Below are positions 22,430 to 33,680 of a stretch of DNA of 64,000 nt, piece after piece. Source of the DNA: Arcuatula senhousia (Eukaryota; Mollusca; Bivalvia; Mytilida; Mytilidae); NCBI GenBank assembly GCA_963971305.1, contig OZ020310.1, positions 61,701,017 through 61,765,016 of the forward strand, read 5' to 3'. Made by a program: the position numbers and the translations under genes. The notes beneath the pieces were generated by a model, which worked only from the letters and a program-made list of their open reading frames with translations, had not been told where the DNA came from and made no database searches. Each line of letters begins with the position of its first letter. Position 1 is the stretch's first letter.

Positions 22430-23480
22430 CCCAGGAGCCTGAATCGTTCACCTGGTCTTGATGTCAACCCTATGAAGACTTTTGAATATCTAAATGAGCT
22501 GAATGTTTAAGCATGAAAAAGCTTTTTCTCTTTCTGCAAAAGTTTTCATTCTAAGTCTAAATAATAAAAAAACACTGTTATTCAACTTTTCAGGGGCTGT
22601 AACCCCTATAAGGGGTTTTCAGACATCTTAAACCCTATGGAAACTTTTGTAGAGCTAAATGAGCTGAACAATTAAGCAAGCAACAGCTTTTCTATATCTG
22701 CAATAGTTTTCCTTCTTAAAGCCAAGAACACTATTTTTGCCATTAGTGGGCTTTGACCCCTTAAAAGGGTCATATGACAACTTCTTCCCCATGGAGACTT
22801 TTGTAGAGCTAAATCATCTAAACAATTTAGCAAGCAACAGCTTTTCTCTATCTGCAATAGTTTTCATTCTATAGGTCAAAAACACTATTTTTCGCCTTTA
22901 ATGGGCTGTTACCCCTATAAGGGGTCATCTGACAACTTTGACCCTATGGAGACTTTTGTAGAGCTAAATGAGCTGAACATTTAAGCAAGCAATAGCTTTT
23001 CTCTATATACAATAGTTTTCATTCTATAGGCCAAAAACATGCAAAAACGCTAATTTTCACCTTTAAGAGGCTGTTACCCCTATAAGGGATCATCTGACAA
23101 CTTTGACCTTATGGAGACTTTTATAGAGCTAAATGAGCTGAACATTTAAGCAAGCAACAGCTTTTCTCTATTTGCAATAGTTTCCATCCTATAGGCCAAA
23201 AACACTATTTTTCGCCTTAAAGGGGCTGTAACCCCTATTAGGGGTCATCTGACAACTTCGACCCAATGGAGACTTTTGTAGAGCTATGTGAGCTGAACAT
23301 TTAAGCAAGCAACAGTTATTCTCTATTTACAAGAGTTTTCATTCTATAGGCCAAAAACATGCAAAAACGCTATTTTTCACCTTTAAGGGGCTGTAACCTC
23401 TATAAGGGATCATCTGACAACTTCGAACAAATGGAGACTTTGGTAGAACTTTTGATGCTGAAGCAGTAAGGTGGCATCAG
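22430..23480. repeat. Tandem repeat, 7 units of about 154-170 bp
   Basis: Each unit contains GAGACTTTTGTAGAGCTAAA, TGAGCTGAACATTTAAGCAA, TTTCATTCTATAGGCCAAAA and an ACCCCTATAAGGGGT palindrome. Spacing between GAGCT landmarks alternates between about 155 and 165, the long form carrying an extra CATGCAAAAACGC. The last unit is diverged. Confidence 0.85.
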
Positions 23481-23718
23481 ATTTCATCTATCTCTTACAC
23501 TTTTTGATTTACAAGCCAAAAACAGCAGTCTGACCCCCCCTGGTCTATTTTTAGTAACAGTGGCCATGTTCTTTGACGGATCATAAATTGAAACACAAGT
23601 TTGGTGCAAGACATCCTAAGAATCATTCATACCAAGTTTCATTTAATTCTGTTCAGTAGTTTCAGAGGAGAAGATTTTTGAAAACAGACGACGACGACGA
23701 CGTAGTTCTAGCTCTAGA
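23481..23718. other. Flank of the tandem repeat with a GAC microsatellite
   Basis: Holds a short (GAC)n run near 23691 after GAAAACA. It looks like the terminal part of the same repeat family as the preceding tandem units and directly abuts the retrozyme copy. No gene. Confidence 0.4.
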
Positions 23719-23942
23719 TGAACCCTAAGGTTCTTCCTACCCCAGACATAGGTTGAATATCTTAGTAATAATTGGTTCCCCAGTTTGGTATTTTTGGTTT
23801 TACTGTTCTATGCTCTTCATATTCATACAGTGTTTGGCATTTTCAATATTTTTGGTAGAGCGCCTCTGATGAGTCTTGAATAGACGAAATGCGCGTCAGG
23901 CGTAGCAAAATTTATTGTCTGGAACTTTGTTGTCATTTGTAT
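23719..23942 (+). mobile_element. Hammerhead retrozyme, truncated monomer
   Basis: About 224 bp homologous to the units at 14992-15746 and 45844-46479, but on the plus strand. The 5' end is truncated at AACCCTAAGG. The 3' end is at CATTTGTAT, identical to the other two loci. Confidence 0.85.
23860..23903 (+). ncRNA. Hammerhead ribozyme, intact core
   Basis: Stem I GCGCCT (23860-23865), CTGATGA (23866-23872), stem II GTCT/AGAC, GAAA (23886-23889), short stem III, GTC (23895-23897), stem I return AGGCGT (23898-23903). All catalytic core bases of the hammerhead consensus are present. Predicted cleavage lies between 23897 and 23898. Confidence 0.9.
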
Positions 23943-23944
23943 TC

Positions 23945-24180
23945 CTTAAAATCAGTAGTATATATGTGGTAATCATTAATTATCTCTCGGGTGGAGCAAG
24001 GTTGAGCAACCCTCTGCGCAGGCGTGTGACGTCATATCCACTTCCAGTCCGCCATCTTGAATCTTCTGCGCATTTATATCCGCTTCTGGTCGGCCATCTT
24101 GAATCTCGGTGGCCTTGTTGGCTCTCGTCCGCCATCTTGCTAGCGGTAATTAAGGGGATGTGTAGCAAATGGAAAAATGA
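23945..24180. repeat. Dispersed repeat, inverted partner at 31250-31455
   Basis: Contains GCCATCTTGAATC three times and TGACGTCATAT; the reverse complement occurs at 31250-31455 with the same order of blocks. The element is unclassified. Confidence 0.65.
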
Positions 24181-27019
24181 CTATCCTATGAGCCACCACA
24201 CTTCAAGTAACTGGATTGTATAAGTATTGGAGGTGAAAATTTGAGGAGCATCAAGTTCCTGGAGTGTGAAACACTGGTCAAATAAAAACAGGGTGGGGCG
24301 GTGGGAAAAATTACAGATTCATAAGCCTAAACCCCTTCATAACCACAACCATAGTCATTGCCACAGCTTAGTCGAGAGAAAAGAATCACTTTCAATCCAT
24401 AGCCGGTCTGCGTTTCGAAGAACGATTTAAATTCGATAGATCTCGTGACTTCTCGTGTGATGTTGCTTAGGATAAATGATCATCCTAAGAGCCACCACAC
24501 TCCAAGTAACTGGATTGTATTAGTATTGGAGGTGAAAATTTGATATGCAATAATCATCCTTTGTTATTTGAAATCAGTGACTATTTCACACTCACCGCAA
24601 ACCCCCCAAAACTCAAAACTCAAAACTCACCCAAACTTGTAATTAAATAACCTAACACAGATATGTCTAGCCAATATACAAAAATAAATTTTGAATACAA
24701 TCCTGAAAATTACCCATAAATTGACCTACAATGTAACATGCAATTGTATACCAAATATCAACATTGTAGACGATAAAGAGATGTGAGATAGGTATACGCA
24801 ACGCAACCAACACAAACGAAAATTTAAAAACAAAATCATAAAAGGAAAACAGCTAGCAGTCACCAAGATTACCAGATCACCGTTCACCGATCGCCGTCTT
24901 GCGTTGGCCCGACTAAGACTAAAAATTTCATACACAAGATTGAACACCATTGCCACAAATTGTCACCGAGACAGATGACATGTGACAAACAGACGACATA
25001 TGAAATGTACCATAATGTATTCGCATCAATAAACTAGAAAAAACATTAACATATTGTCAAAGGAGCTAGAACCCTTATAGTCAGTAGACCATGACTGCAG
25101 GAGCGTACATATAGATGATATCCTCCTGGAATAGACCAGTACTGATGCTTATGAATCAGCCTACCAAATATCAATGATATGTCATAAACGCTATTTGTTA
25201 AACGGACAGAAGAGTAGGTCAAATCAGAATACAAACATTCCGAAGTCAGCACTAGATTGTGCAATATATAAAACACAACCACTAGACCGTGTCCCAGGAG
25301 CATACAGACAGAACGCCCTTGGTTTTGAATTTAATTGATCAACCATGGTGCTAATGCAACTGCATTACAAAAATTAATGGTGTACCATGACAAAATCAGA
25401 TCAGTATAAAATCAGTAAAAAGTTAATAGATTCTGATTGCAGGGGCATACAGATGTTTAACAAGTGTGGCCACTAAAAGTATGTCTTGCCTGCGCGGCAC
25501 CATCACTAAAATCAACTACCTAAGCTCATTCTTGATATATACACAAAAACTATATGTATACCCAATAGCAGATGCCTAGATATTAAACTTTTCAATCAAT
25601 TCATTGTCCACACAAGAATCTGAAAAAGACCTAAGTTCACAGTATCACTGGAGCGTCAAAATGAGGCCAGGGTCAAAGGCCATGGTGATAGTTGTGTATA
25701 CCCAATACTTATACTTTTCAAGCAATTCAATGTTCACAAAAGTATTTCAAAATGTTTTCCGCCTGAAAAAAAAGACCTAAGGTTATCGAGTCACTGGAGC
25801 GTGAAAATGGGGTTAAGGTCACACGGCATGGTAACTATTGCGTAGACCATAGCCTCAACTGTCTGTTTACTCAATATCAGATTCTTAGTTATTATACCAT
25901 CAAGCAATTCATTGTCCACAAAAACCTTACAAAAAAGTTCACGGCCTGAAAAAAACGACCTAAGTTCAGAGTCACTTGAGCGTGAAAATGGAGTCAATAT
26001 CACACGGCAATGTGACAGTTGCGTAGACCATAACCTTAACTGTCTGTATACCCAATATTAGATGCCTAGCTATTATACTTTTCAAGCAATTCAAGCAATT
26101 GTCTTTGTCCAAAAATGTCTAACAAAAAAGGTTACGACACCACCGCCGGAAAGTAATACCGAGGTCTCGCTATTCGTCGCAGGCGAGACAAAAACTAAAT
26201 TTGCACTGAAGTTAACGCATGTGCATAATATCAATGGTGCACCATGCCTGCTTCATGTTTAACAGACTTGAGAAACTAGCATTAAATCAGAAAGAAATCA
26301 CAAAATCAGTAGACAGTGGTTGCAGGGGCATACCGATGAAATGATTTAAAAACTTATCTGTACCAACTCTAAAGCAACCACATACTAAATATCAATTGTG
26401 CGCCATAACTTGTTCACAATCAAATATAAGATTAGATTGAAATAAAGTAAACATGCGTGGATTGTTCCCGATAGTGGCACATTTATTCTCATTTTCAGCC
26501 ACAGCTTTACTAACGAGTCTTTTAATGAAACGTAGACTATCATTTTGACCTAATCAAAAATTGGCTTGCACTAATTTAAACTTCATCTCGCCCTTTAAAT
26601 GTCCATAATGCATCAATACAATTTTAAAATAAAACAAATAATAATGCAACAACTTTATTCACAAATATACAGTACAAAGGAAACGCCATATTTTTGTCCC
26701 CGGGTTATCATTTGCAATACTGCAAATAAGCCCAGTTTAATATCACCAAAACGCTGATAGCAATTAACTGATATCCCAGGCTAAATCCAAAACCCTACTT
26801 ATAAATAAATTGCCACTACAAAATAAAGCTGAGAAAAGGCTTGTCCCTATTTAAGAAAATAAATTTGCAAACTTTCGGCATTCAGAATCGAAATTTCACC
26901 GAGAATTTCATGCACAATAAACATAAAAAAAGATTTAGCCTGTATAATAACATTTTAATCGATCCAAGTCAATTATTCTTTGAGTAAACGTAGCACTTGA
27001 ATTTTCTGAGTATACAACA
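24181..27019. other. No gene; short direct duplication
   Basis: 24181-24245 and 24476-24545 are direct copies around GAGCCACCACAC and CTGGATTGTAT. The sequence near 24409-24470 recurs at 30148-30215. Repeated blocks with the phrase GCGTAGACCATA recur near 25640-26060 with a spacing of about 180 bp. No exon recognised. Confidence 0.45.
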
Positions 27020-27435
27020 AGGTCCTTAAATAAAGGTAATAACAAATCTACCGAACTTGAATGATCAATCTCATAGTCCAGAGAAAATGACAAGAACGAA
27101 TCAGTCATACCGGAGAATTGGTGGATCGCAATGGTCCTGACTTGGTACAGGCATTTCAAACGAAATGGTGGGTTGAACCAGGTTTTATGGCGCCAAACCT
27201 CCCTCTTCCATTGCGATCTGAGGATCCGGTTATGACCATAGAACACAACATAGTTGTGAGACACAATAGGGTTATTGAGGTGATCATCTCAGTACAGCAG
27301 ACCAGTCAAACACTAATTAAAACAATTAACTATCATATCTTTTAAGTCAATTTTGAACTTTTCTACTAGTGGCTGATAACGAAGAAAAAATTTTTTAGGG
27401 ATCGCATGAGACGTATTTTCTTATAACCCTGCTCC
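27020..27435. repeat. Dispersed repeat, copy 1 of 3
   Basis: The block from GGAGAATTGGTGGAT to ATAACCCTGCTC has a direct copy at 31468-31800 and a more diverged direct copy at 60415-60620. The leading TAATAACAAATCTACCGAAC also recurs near 22366, 43550, 47490 and 60360. Family unknown; no ORF. Confidence 0.65.
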
Positions 27436-28379
27436 AAAAGTTTAACATAAGTTACAAGTATCATCATGCGTTTCAAATTGCAAAGATTTACTATAGAACT
27501 CAATTTCCGGATGGTTCGTTTTATGATCGAGCAATAAGCTATATAACCTTCAAGGCGGCATCAAGGACACAAACAGGCATCAATTTAGGTCTTCCAGTCA
27601 TAGCTCTGACGTTTTTACGTCCCTGCCTTTCATCCAAATCATTTTCCAATTACTGATGTCTCCCTACTATAATTACTTGCAGACGTTATATAGTTACATC
27701 TGTGTTGTTAACCGAAACTGGCTCCGATCTTTCAATTCCTACAAAACGACATAATATGCTACTAAATATATATAACTCAATTTACCTATAAGAAACGCAG
27801 ACCTTATGTCACATATATGTTTCTGTTACTAAATCATTTAACTTACTAGACATTCAACTTTAACTTCCAATTTGTACAACACACATGACATACATGACAA
27901 TTCGGGACGAGATAATGCCCCGACGCAAAAACATGAACTATCTATAGCTAGAACATAAAAGTTCATAAAGTCCCTCAAAGAGCCAGTTTTTTTTTTATCT
28001 TTTCCGACGATGAGAAAACGTACATGAAACTAGATTGTGTTCAACAATATCTTAAACTAAAGTATTAATTACAACCTTTAAAAAATCCTTCTCTCTAAAC
28101 ACAATATGCATTGCTCTACAGCATCTAAATCTTACCCTTTTGATCCTCCAACTAAATTAAGCATTAAGGAGCAAACTGCTCAGAACTTCCAAGGTGATGT
28201 TCAACCATCTACAAGTAAATTAAAATACACTGCATAAACATAATTGATCCAAGCATGTCGTGAGTCAATATATTACTGGACGAGAACATTTTTTTTTTGT
28301 TTTTTTTTTTACATTTAAGCCGCTTCAGAATATACATATAGAATATAACCGATAAAATCAGCATCCATTCTGACCAATT
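27436..28379. other. No gene seen
   Basis: AT-rich sequence with T homopolymers near 28290. No recognisable repeat or exon. Confidence 0.4.
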
Positions 28380-29985
28380 GTACCAGGTTAAACCCCAATC
28401 ATATCAAACAGCGGTGGCACAATCCACTCTTATTTCGAGGTCCATACTCCAAAACGTAAATCAACAACCGAGGCGACACTATCCGCTAAATGATTTTAAA
28501 TTCTATAAACAAACGGACAACGGCATCCGCATTTCAAAATATAAATTGCCAAGCTACGTATTATACCATCCGTACTAAAAATCAAAATGTGAACCAAACG
28601 GGCAACACCATCCATACATCCAACTGGACAACATGCTCGTACTTCAAAGGGAAAAATCAACAAAACGGACGACACCATCCAAGCTTCTGAAATTATAAAT
28701 TACCAAGACGGACACCATGTGTTTACTTAAGTCAATTGAATTTACCAAACGGACACCATGCTCGTACTTCAAAATCAAAAATTAATCCTGCAGACACCAT
28801 GCTCGTTCATCAAAATTAATCATACAGACACCATTGCTCATACTTCAAAATCAAAAAATTAATCATACAGACACCATGCTCGTACTTCAAAATCAAAAAT
28901 TAATCATACAAACACAATGCTCGTACTTTAAAATCAAAAATTAATCATACAGACACCATGCTCGTTCTTCAAAATCAAAAATTAATCATACAGACACCAT
29001 GCTCGTACTTCAAAATCAAAAAAATTACCAACTGAACACTAAGTCCTTGGCCTTTAATTTATTCAATATTAAAAATCAACAAAACGGACCCCAGGTCATT
29101 TATATTGCTATAACATTAAAAATCAACCAAACGGTCACCATGCCCGTGCTTCAAAATGAAAAAAATAATCATACAGACACTATGCCCGTGCTTCAATTTA
29201 AATACTTAACCAAACGGACCATGTCCGTGCTTCACAATTAAAAAATTAACCAAACGGATCCATTTCCTGGCTTCCAAATCAAATATTTACCAAATGGACC
29301 CATGTCCGGGCTCCAAAATCAAATATTTACCAAATGGACCCATGTCCCGGCTTCAAAATCAAATATTTACCAAATGGACCCATGTCCCGGCTTCAAAATC
29401 AAATATTTACCAAATGGACCCATGTCCGGGCTCCAAAATCAAATATTTACCAGATGGACCCATGCCCCGGCTTCAAAATCAAATATTTACCAAATGGACC
29501 CATGTCCGTGCTCCAAAATTGAAAATTAACATAATGGACCCATGTCCGTGCCTTAAAATTGAAAAAAATAACAAAACAGACCCCTGTCTTTGCTTAAAAA
29601 TTAAAAATTAACCAAACGGACCAATGTCTTTGCTTCAAAATTAAAAATTATCTAAACGGACCAATGTCCGTGCTTCAAAATTAAAAGATTAACCAAACGG
29701 ACCCATGTCCGCTTCATCATTAAAAAATTAACAAAACGGACCCATGTCCGCTTCATCATTAAAAAGTTAACCAAACGGACCCATGTCCGTTTCATCATTA
29801 AAAAGTTAACCAAACGGACCCATGTCCGCTTCATCATTAAAAAATTAACTAAACGGACCCATGTCCGATTCATCATTAAAAAATAACCAAACGGACCCAT
29901 GTCCGTTTTATCATTAAAAAGTTAAACAAACGGACCCATGTCCGTGCTTCAAAATTAAAGATTAACAAAACGGACTATAAAATAT
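28380..29985. repeat. Minisatellite of about 42-50 bp units with a built-in hairpin
   Basis: Early units read around CAGACACCATGCTCGTACTT; later units around AAACGGACCCATGTCCG. In the later block each unit contains CGGAC-CCAT-GTCCG, a perfect 5-bp inverted repeat around a 4-nt centre. Divergence is graded along the array, least in the segments 29290-29500 and 29690-29950. Open frames here are products of the repeat. Confidence 0.9.
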
Positions 29986-30310
29986 CTCATAAGGACCATA
30001 ATGTCCTCACAAGCATGCAAATAAAAAGAAAAATATACTCACATAAAAGCAATGGATAATTTCCGAGACCGTGTAATACAAGACAACGACTTGCACGTGC
30101 TCAAAAGTACTGCGAAAAGGAGAGGACAGGAGAGCGTCTGTCCTCGCCGACTGCGTTTCGAAGAATGATTTAAATTAATAGATCTTGTGACTTCTCGTGT
30201 GATATCGCTTAGGATTTGGCACAAGATCGACTCCACAAGAAGATCGAACAAACGGCAAAACGACTCAGAGACGATGAAGATTACGAGTATGAAGAGTCTT
30301 GGAAATACGC
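29986..30310. other. Spacer between minisatellite and SINE-like sequence
   Basis: 30148-30215 is a direct copy of 24409-24470 (TGCGTTTCGAAGAA, GACTTCTCGTGTGAT). No gene. Confidence 0.4.
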
Positions 30311-30480
30311 TACTGGTGTAGTGGTTAACGCGTCGGGCTACTAACACCGAGGTTTCCGACTCTCTCTTGACACCATTTGCGAGGATGGTCTCAAGGAACG
30401 ATGCTAGTCCTTCGGAAGGGACGAAAAAAGGTTGTCCCGTGTATGTGGAGAGCAATACCCCATGCACGTCAAAGACCCCT
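30311..30480 (+). mobile_element. tRNA-derived SINE-like sequence with a conserved central block
   Basis: A-box-like TGGTGTAGTGG at 30314-30324 and a weak B-box-like GGTTTCCGAC at 30351-30360, followed by CTTCGGAAGGGACG and GCACGTCAAAGACCCC, which resemble conserved central domains of invertebrate SINE superfamilies. The 3' limit is uncertain and may reach the A-rich stretch near 30610. The family name is not assigned. Confidence 0.55.
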
Positions 30481-31249
30481 TTGTAGATTTCGATAAGAGT
30501 AGGCTCAATGGGGGCCGCTACAAAGGCCACACTCGCAATCTGCTAGCTGGAGAGGAATTTATATAAGCATCAAGCTTGTTTCCCAATCCAGGATAAATAA
30601 ATATGTTTAAACTAAAGAGAAAGTACTTGTTGGATGAGAAAATAAAACATTTCAGATCTGACGAGGAGAGTGAAGAAGAAGACGGGGATGAAGACTGAAA
30701 CCTATTACTGTGTTCAAAATAAAGTATCAAAACTATAAATCGATTTGTTATCCCTAACGCCCTATAAAAAGAATCAAACCAGTACTTAAAGCCTACCCCT
30801 CAAAGCCCGGCAAATTCTTTACAAAACAAACAAACCTTAAAACATAGTAGAAACCAACAGTTACTTCCCTTAGATTATCACAAAAGAAAGAATATAAAAC
30901 TAGACCTCACAGGCTTTACAATGAAATATAACACGCTAAGTATACAACAAGAAGAAAAAGGGATCATCTAACGGTCAAGCCCTGACTGACCACCGACCAC
31001 TACTGACTCAAACAACTCGGAAATTGCAACTACACCTTGCGACCTTTCCAACAATAAACGACAACCCCAACTCTGATAAAAACGGCCAATGGTCACCTAG
31101 TGGCCAAGCCTCTAATGACCACTGAAAACCACAAAGAAAATCATCAAAGAAACATTGTCATACTAAAGACAATGTAACAAACCCGAAAGGAATCGGTCAA
31201 TGAATAACTTAGTTACAAGCCTTTTACCGTGTGGTGACTTTGCGGAATT

Positions 31250-31455
31250 ACCTCCCCTTCATTACCGGAAGCGGGATTGCCGACGAGAGCCAAGATGGCA
31301 ACCGAGATTCAAGATGGCCGACCGGAAGCGGATATACATGCGCAGAAGATTCAAGATGGCAGACCGGAAGTTGATATGACGTCACAAATCTGCGTATAGG
31401 ACTGCTTCACCCTGCACCACCCGAAAAATAATAAATGATTACCACAAATATACTA
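31250..31455. repeat. Dispersed repeat, inverted partner of 23945-24180
   Basis: Contains CAAGATGG blocks and TGACGTCA in reverse order relative to the partner. A diverged direct copy of 27109-27435 follows at 31468-31800. Confidence 0.6.
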
Positions 31456-31821
31456 CTAAAACCGGACACATACCGGAGAATTGGTGAATTGCAATGGTCC
31501 TTACTTGGTTCAGGCATTTCAAACGAAATGGTGGGCTAAACCAGGTTTTATGACGCCCAATCTCCTTCTTCCATTGCAATTTAGGATCTGGTAATGACCA
31601 TAAAACACACCATAGTTGTGAGACAAAATAAGGATATTGAGGTGACCATCTCAGTACAGCAGACCACTCAAACACTAATTAAAACAATTAATCACCATAT
31701 CTTTTAAATCAATTTTGAACTTTTCTAATAGTGGCTGATAACGAACAAAGATTTTTTTAGGGATCGTAGGAGACGTATTTGCTTATAGCCCTGCTCTAAA
31801 AGTCGGTCACGAGGAAATCAG

Positions 31822-33243
31822 TCAAAAAGGAAGACAAACCAAAACCCTATGACAAACCAAAATCTGCACTCATCTGAGAGATCGAATCCCATATTTGACT
31901 ATAAGTGCATGATGTCTTCTGTATTTTTTTTTGAGTGAAGACAGCAACTGAGGAGCAACATAATATTGTGTGAGCATTTATTTTGCGTCAGACGTGTCGC
32001 TCTGCTAAGAAAAAAGTCCCACACGCTCTGGAGTAACGAATCAATTGAGTAACGTTAACCCCATAAGCTTGAGTTGACAGAATGTTGCTACACAAGAAGG
32101 GAAAGTTGACGATTGGAAACTTGAAGTCGTCACGTTTGTCATACAGCCTTGTTGAAAGCCTTCCTTGAGAGTCAATTTGCGATGTAGATCTAAATATGAA
32201 GCAGACTTCCTTGAATCCGTTGTGTCCTTTATCACAAGCTCCTGAGGATATACTGTATTATCATTTATTTTCGTGAGGAAAAAATTTCGTGGTTTAGAGC
32301 ACAAAACTGAATTGGTGGGGACAAATTTTCGTGGATTTTTAAATTTTGATATACACTCTTTAACTAAATATTTTAAATTCGAGGGGATTTAATTTCGTGG
32401 ATTTTTCTTACCCACGAAATAAACGAAAATTAATTCCCCACGAATATTTCTGATTCTACAGTATGAGATTAATAAAGTCACCAAATCGAGAATTGTTTAG
32501 TGAAAGGACATCATCAATATAATGGAACGTGATGTTGAGAGAAAAAGCTAGTCTACGGTCTTTTTTGTCTAGAAGAGATTGTAAGAAGTCTGCTTCATAT
32601 AAATGTAGAAACAAATCAGCAAGCCAAGGTGCACAATGAGTGCCCATTCAAATTCGTATTGTTTGCTGAAAAAACACGTCAACCAAATTGAACAAATATG
32701 TTGTCAATAAGAAAGTTGGGCATGTCGATTATTTGGTCTTTTGTAAATTTGTTCATTTTCTTAGACTCATTGATGACAAAGTAAGTCTTGGTATAATCGA
32801 CTACTAGATATTTATACTGCGTTTTCCATTCTTTTTGAAAAAGCTACGTTTAATCAACTGTGCCAATCGGAATTTCAGTTGTTCATTTGGAAAAGAAGTG
32901 TAAAGTGTGGAGAAATCGAATGTTTTGATGCTGTCACAAGATTAAACTGATTCAGAGTAAAGAATTTCCATCAGTTCTTTCGAATTCTTCAGGATCCACA
33001 TTTGCTTGACATCATGTTTAGAATAACAACAATCGTATTATTTTCTGGAGGCCGGATTTTATTGCCGTAAGTAATGAAGTAAACAGAACTGAAAGAGGCT
33101 TAGTTGTGCATTTGGATGACCCTTCAATGAAATGCTATTTGTATGGATTTTTATGAAATTTGGGAATACAGGGATGGGATGTCGTCATTATTGCCAACAA
33201 CAGAAAGGCTGAAGGTGGAAACGACAGATTTTTGATTGTCATA
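31822..33243 (-). pseudogene. Naiad-like element RT, degenerate, carrying a nested MITE
   Basis: Minus-strand translation, with several frameshifts and stops, gives HKNPYK near 33150, KTFDFSTLYTS (motif A) near 32910, LADLFLH near 32605, and HYIDDVLSLNNSRFGDF (catalytic box) near 32480-32530. It continues to the C-terminal block near 31850. It lacks the GIY-YIG domain and RT N-terminus. A 209-bp element interrupts it at 32253-32461. It shares more detail with the copy at 62781-63839 than with 16034-18661. Confidence 0.8.
32253..32461. mobile_element. 209-bp Tc1/mariner-type MITE nested in a Naiad-like element
   Basis: The ends are imperfect inverted repeats starting CTGTA, with TTTTCGTG inside, flanked by TA on both sides (32251-32252 and 32462-32463). 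Removing the element and one TA gives GGATATATGAGAT, matching the uninterrupted paralogue at 63421-63436 (reverse complement). The TA duplication fits Tc1/mariner mobilisation. Confidence 0.8.
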
Positions 33244-33439
33244 ATACATAAACATAGACATTTGCATTATCATAGATATAATGTATAGATGAAAAATACA
33301 AAATACAAATTAACAAAAAAATTTAATTTATTGGCACAACGAGAGTAGAAATGATCCAAACTTTGTTTCTTCTCCTATTTTTAACACGTTTATAAGAATG
33401 CATTAAAGTATAATTTATTTATTTCTTCAAATACCTTAC

Positions 33440-33680
33440 GTTTTTTTCAGTGATCGGTCAATTTTAATCGGGGAGATAACCGGTGTACCCGAAAGAAACC
33501 ACCGACCTTGGGCAGGTAACTGACAAATCTAATTACAGAAAGGAGGAAAAGTCCCGTTTTTGTAAATTACAAACGAAGACTCGATTCAATTACTTGAAGT
33601 GGTAAATTTCTAGTGATCAATAGTGTGGTATTGAAACCAGCGCCTTGCACCACTCGGTCATCCAGGCTACCAGCCCATTC
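33440..33680 (-). mobile_element. tRNA-derived SINE-like sequence
   Basis: On the minus strand, GATGACCGAGTGGTGCAAGG with GCGCTGG is an A-box and D-arm of Leu/Ser type near 33625-33660. Downstream, CCCAAGGTCGGTGG near 33505 resembles a conserved molluscan SINE central block. The B box is poor. Family not assigned. Confidence 0.55.

Noticed and set aside
29294..29900. Repetitive ORFs rich in MDPCPG or FLMMKRTWVRLVN units
   Set aside because: They are translations of the minisatellite on either strand; open frames exist because the unit length in that stretch is a multiple of three.
28380..29985. CRISPR-like array
   Set aside because: Units are contiguous and diverge gradually, with no constant repeat separated by unique spacers; the genome is eukaryotic.
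30039..30530. Minus-strand 163-codon ORF
   Set aside because: It covers a SINE-like sequence on the other strand and has no recognisable domain.
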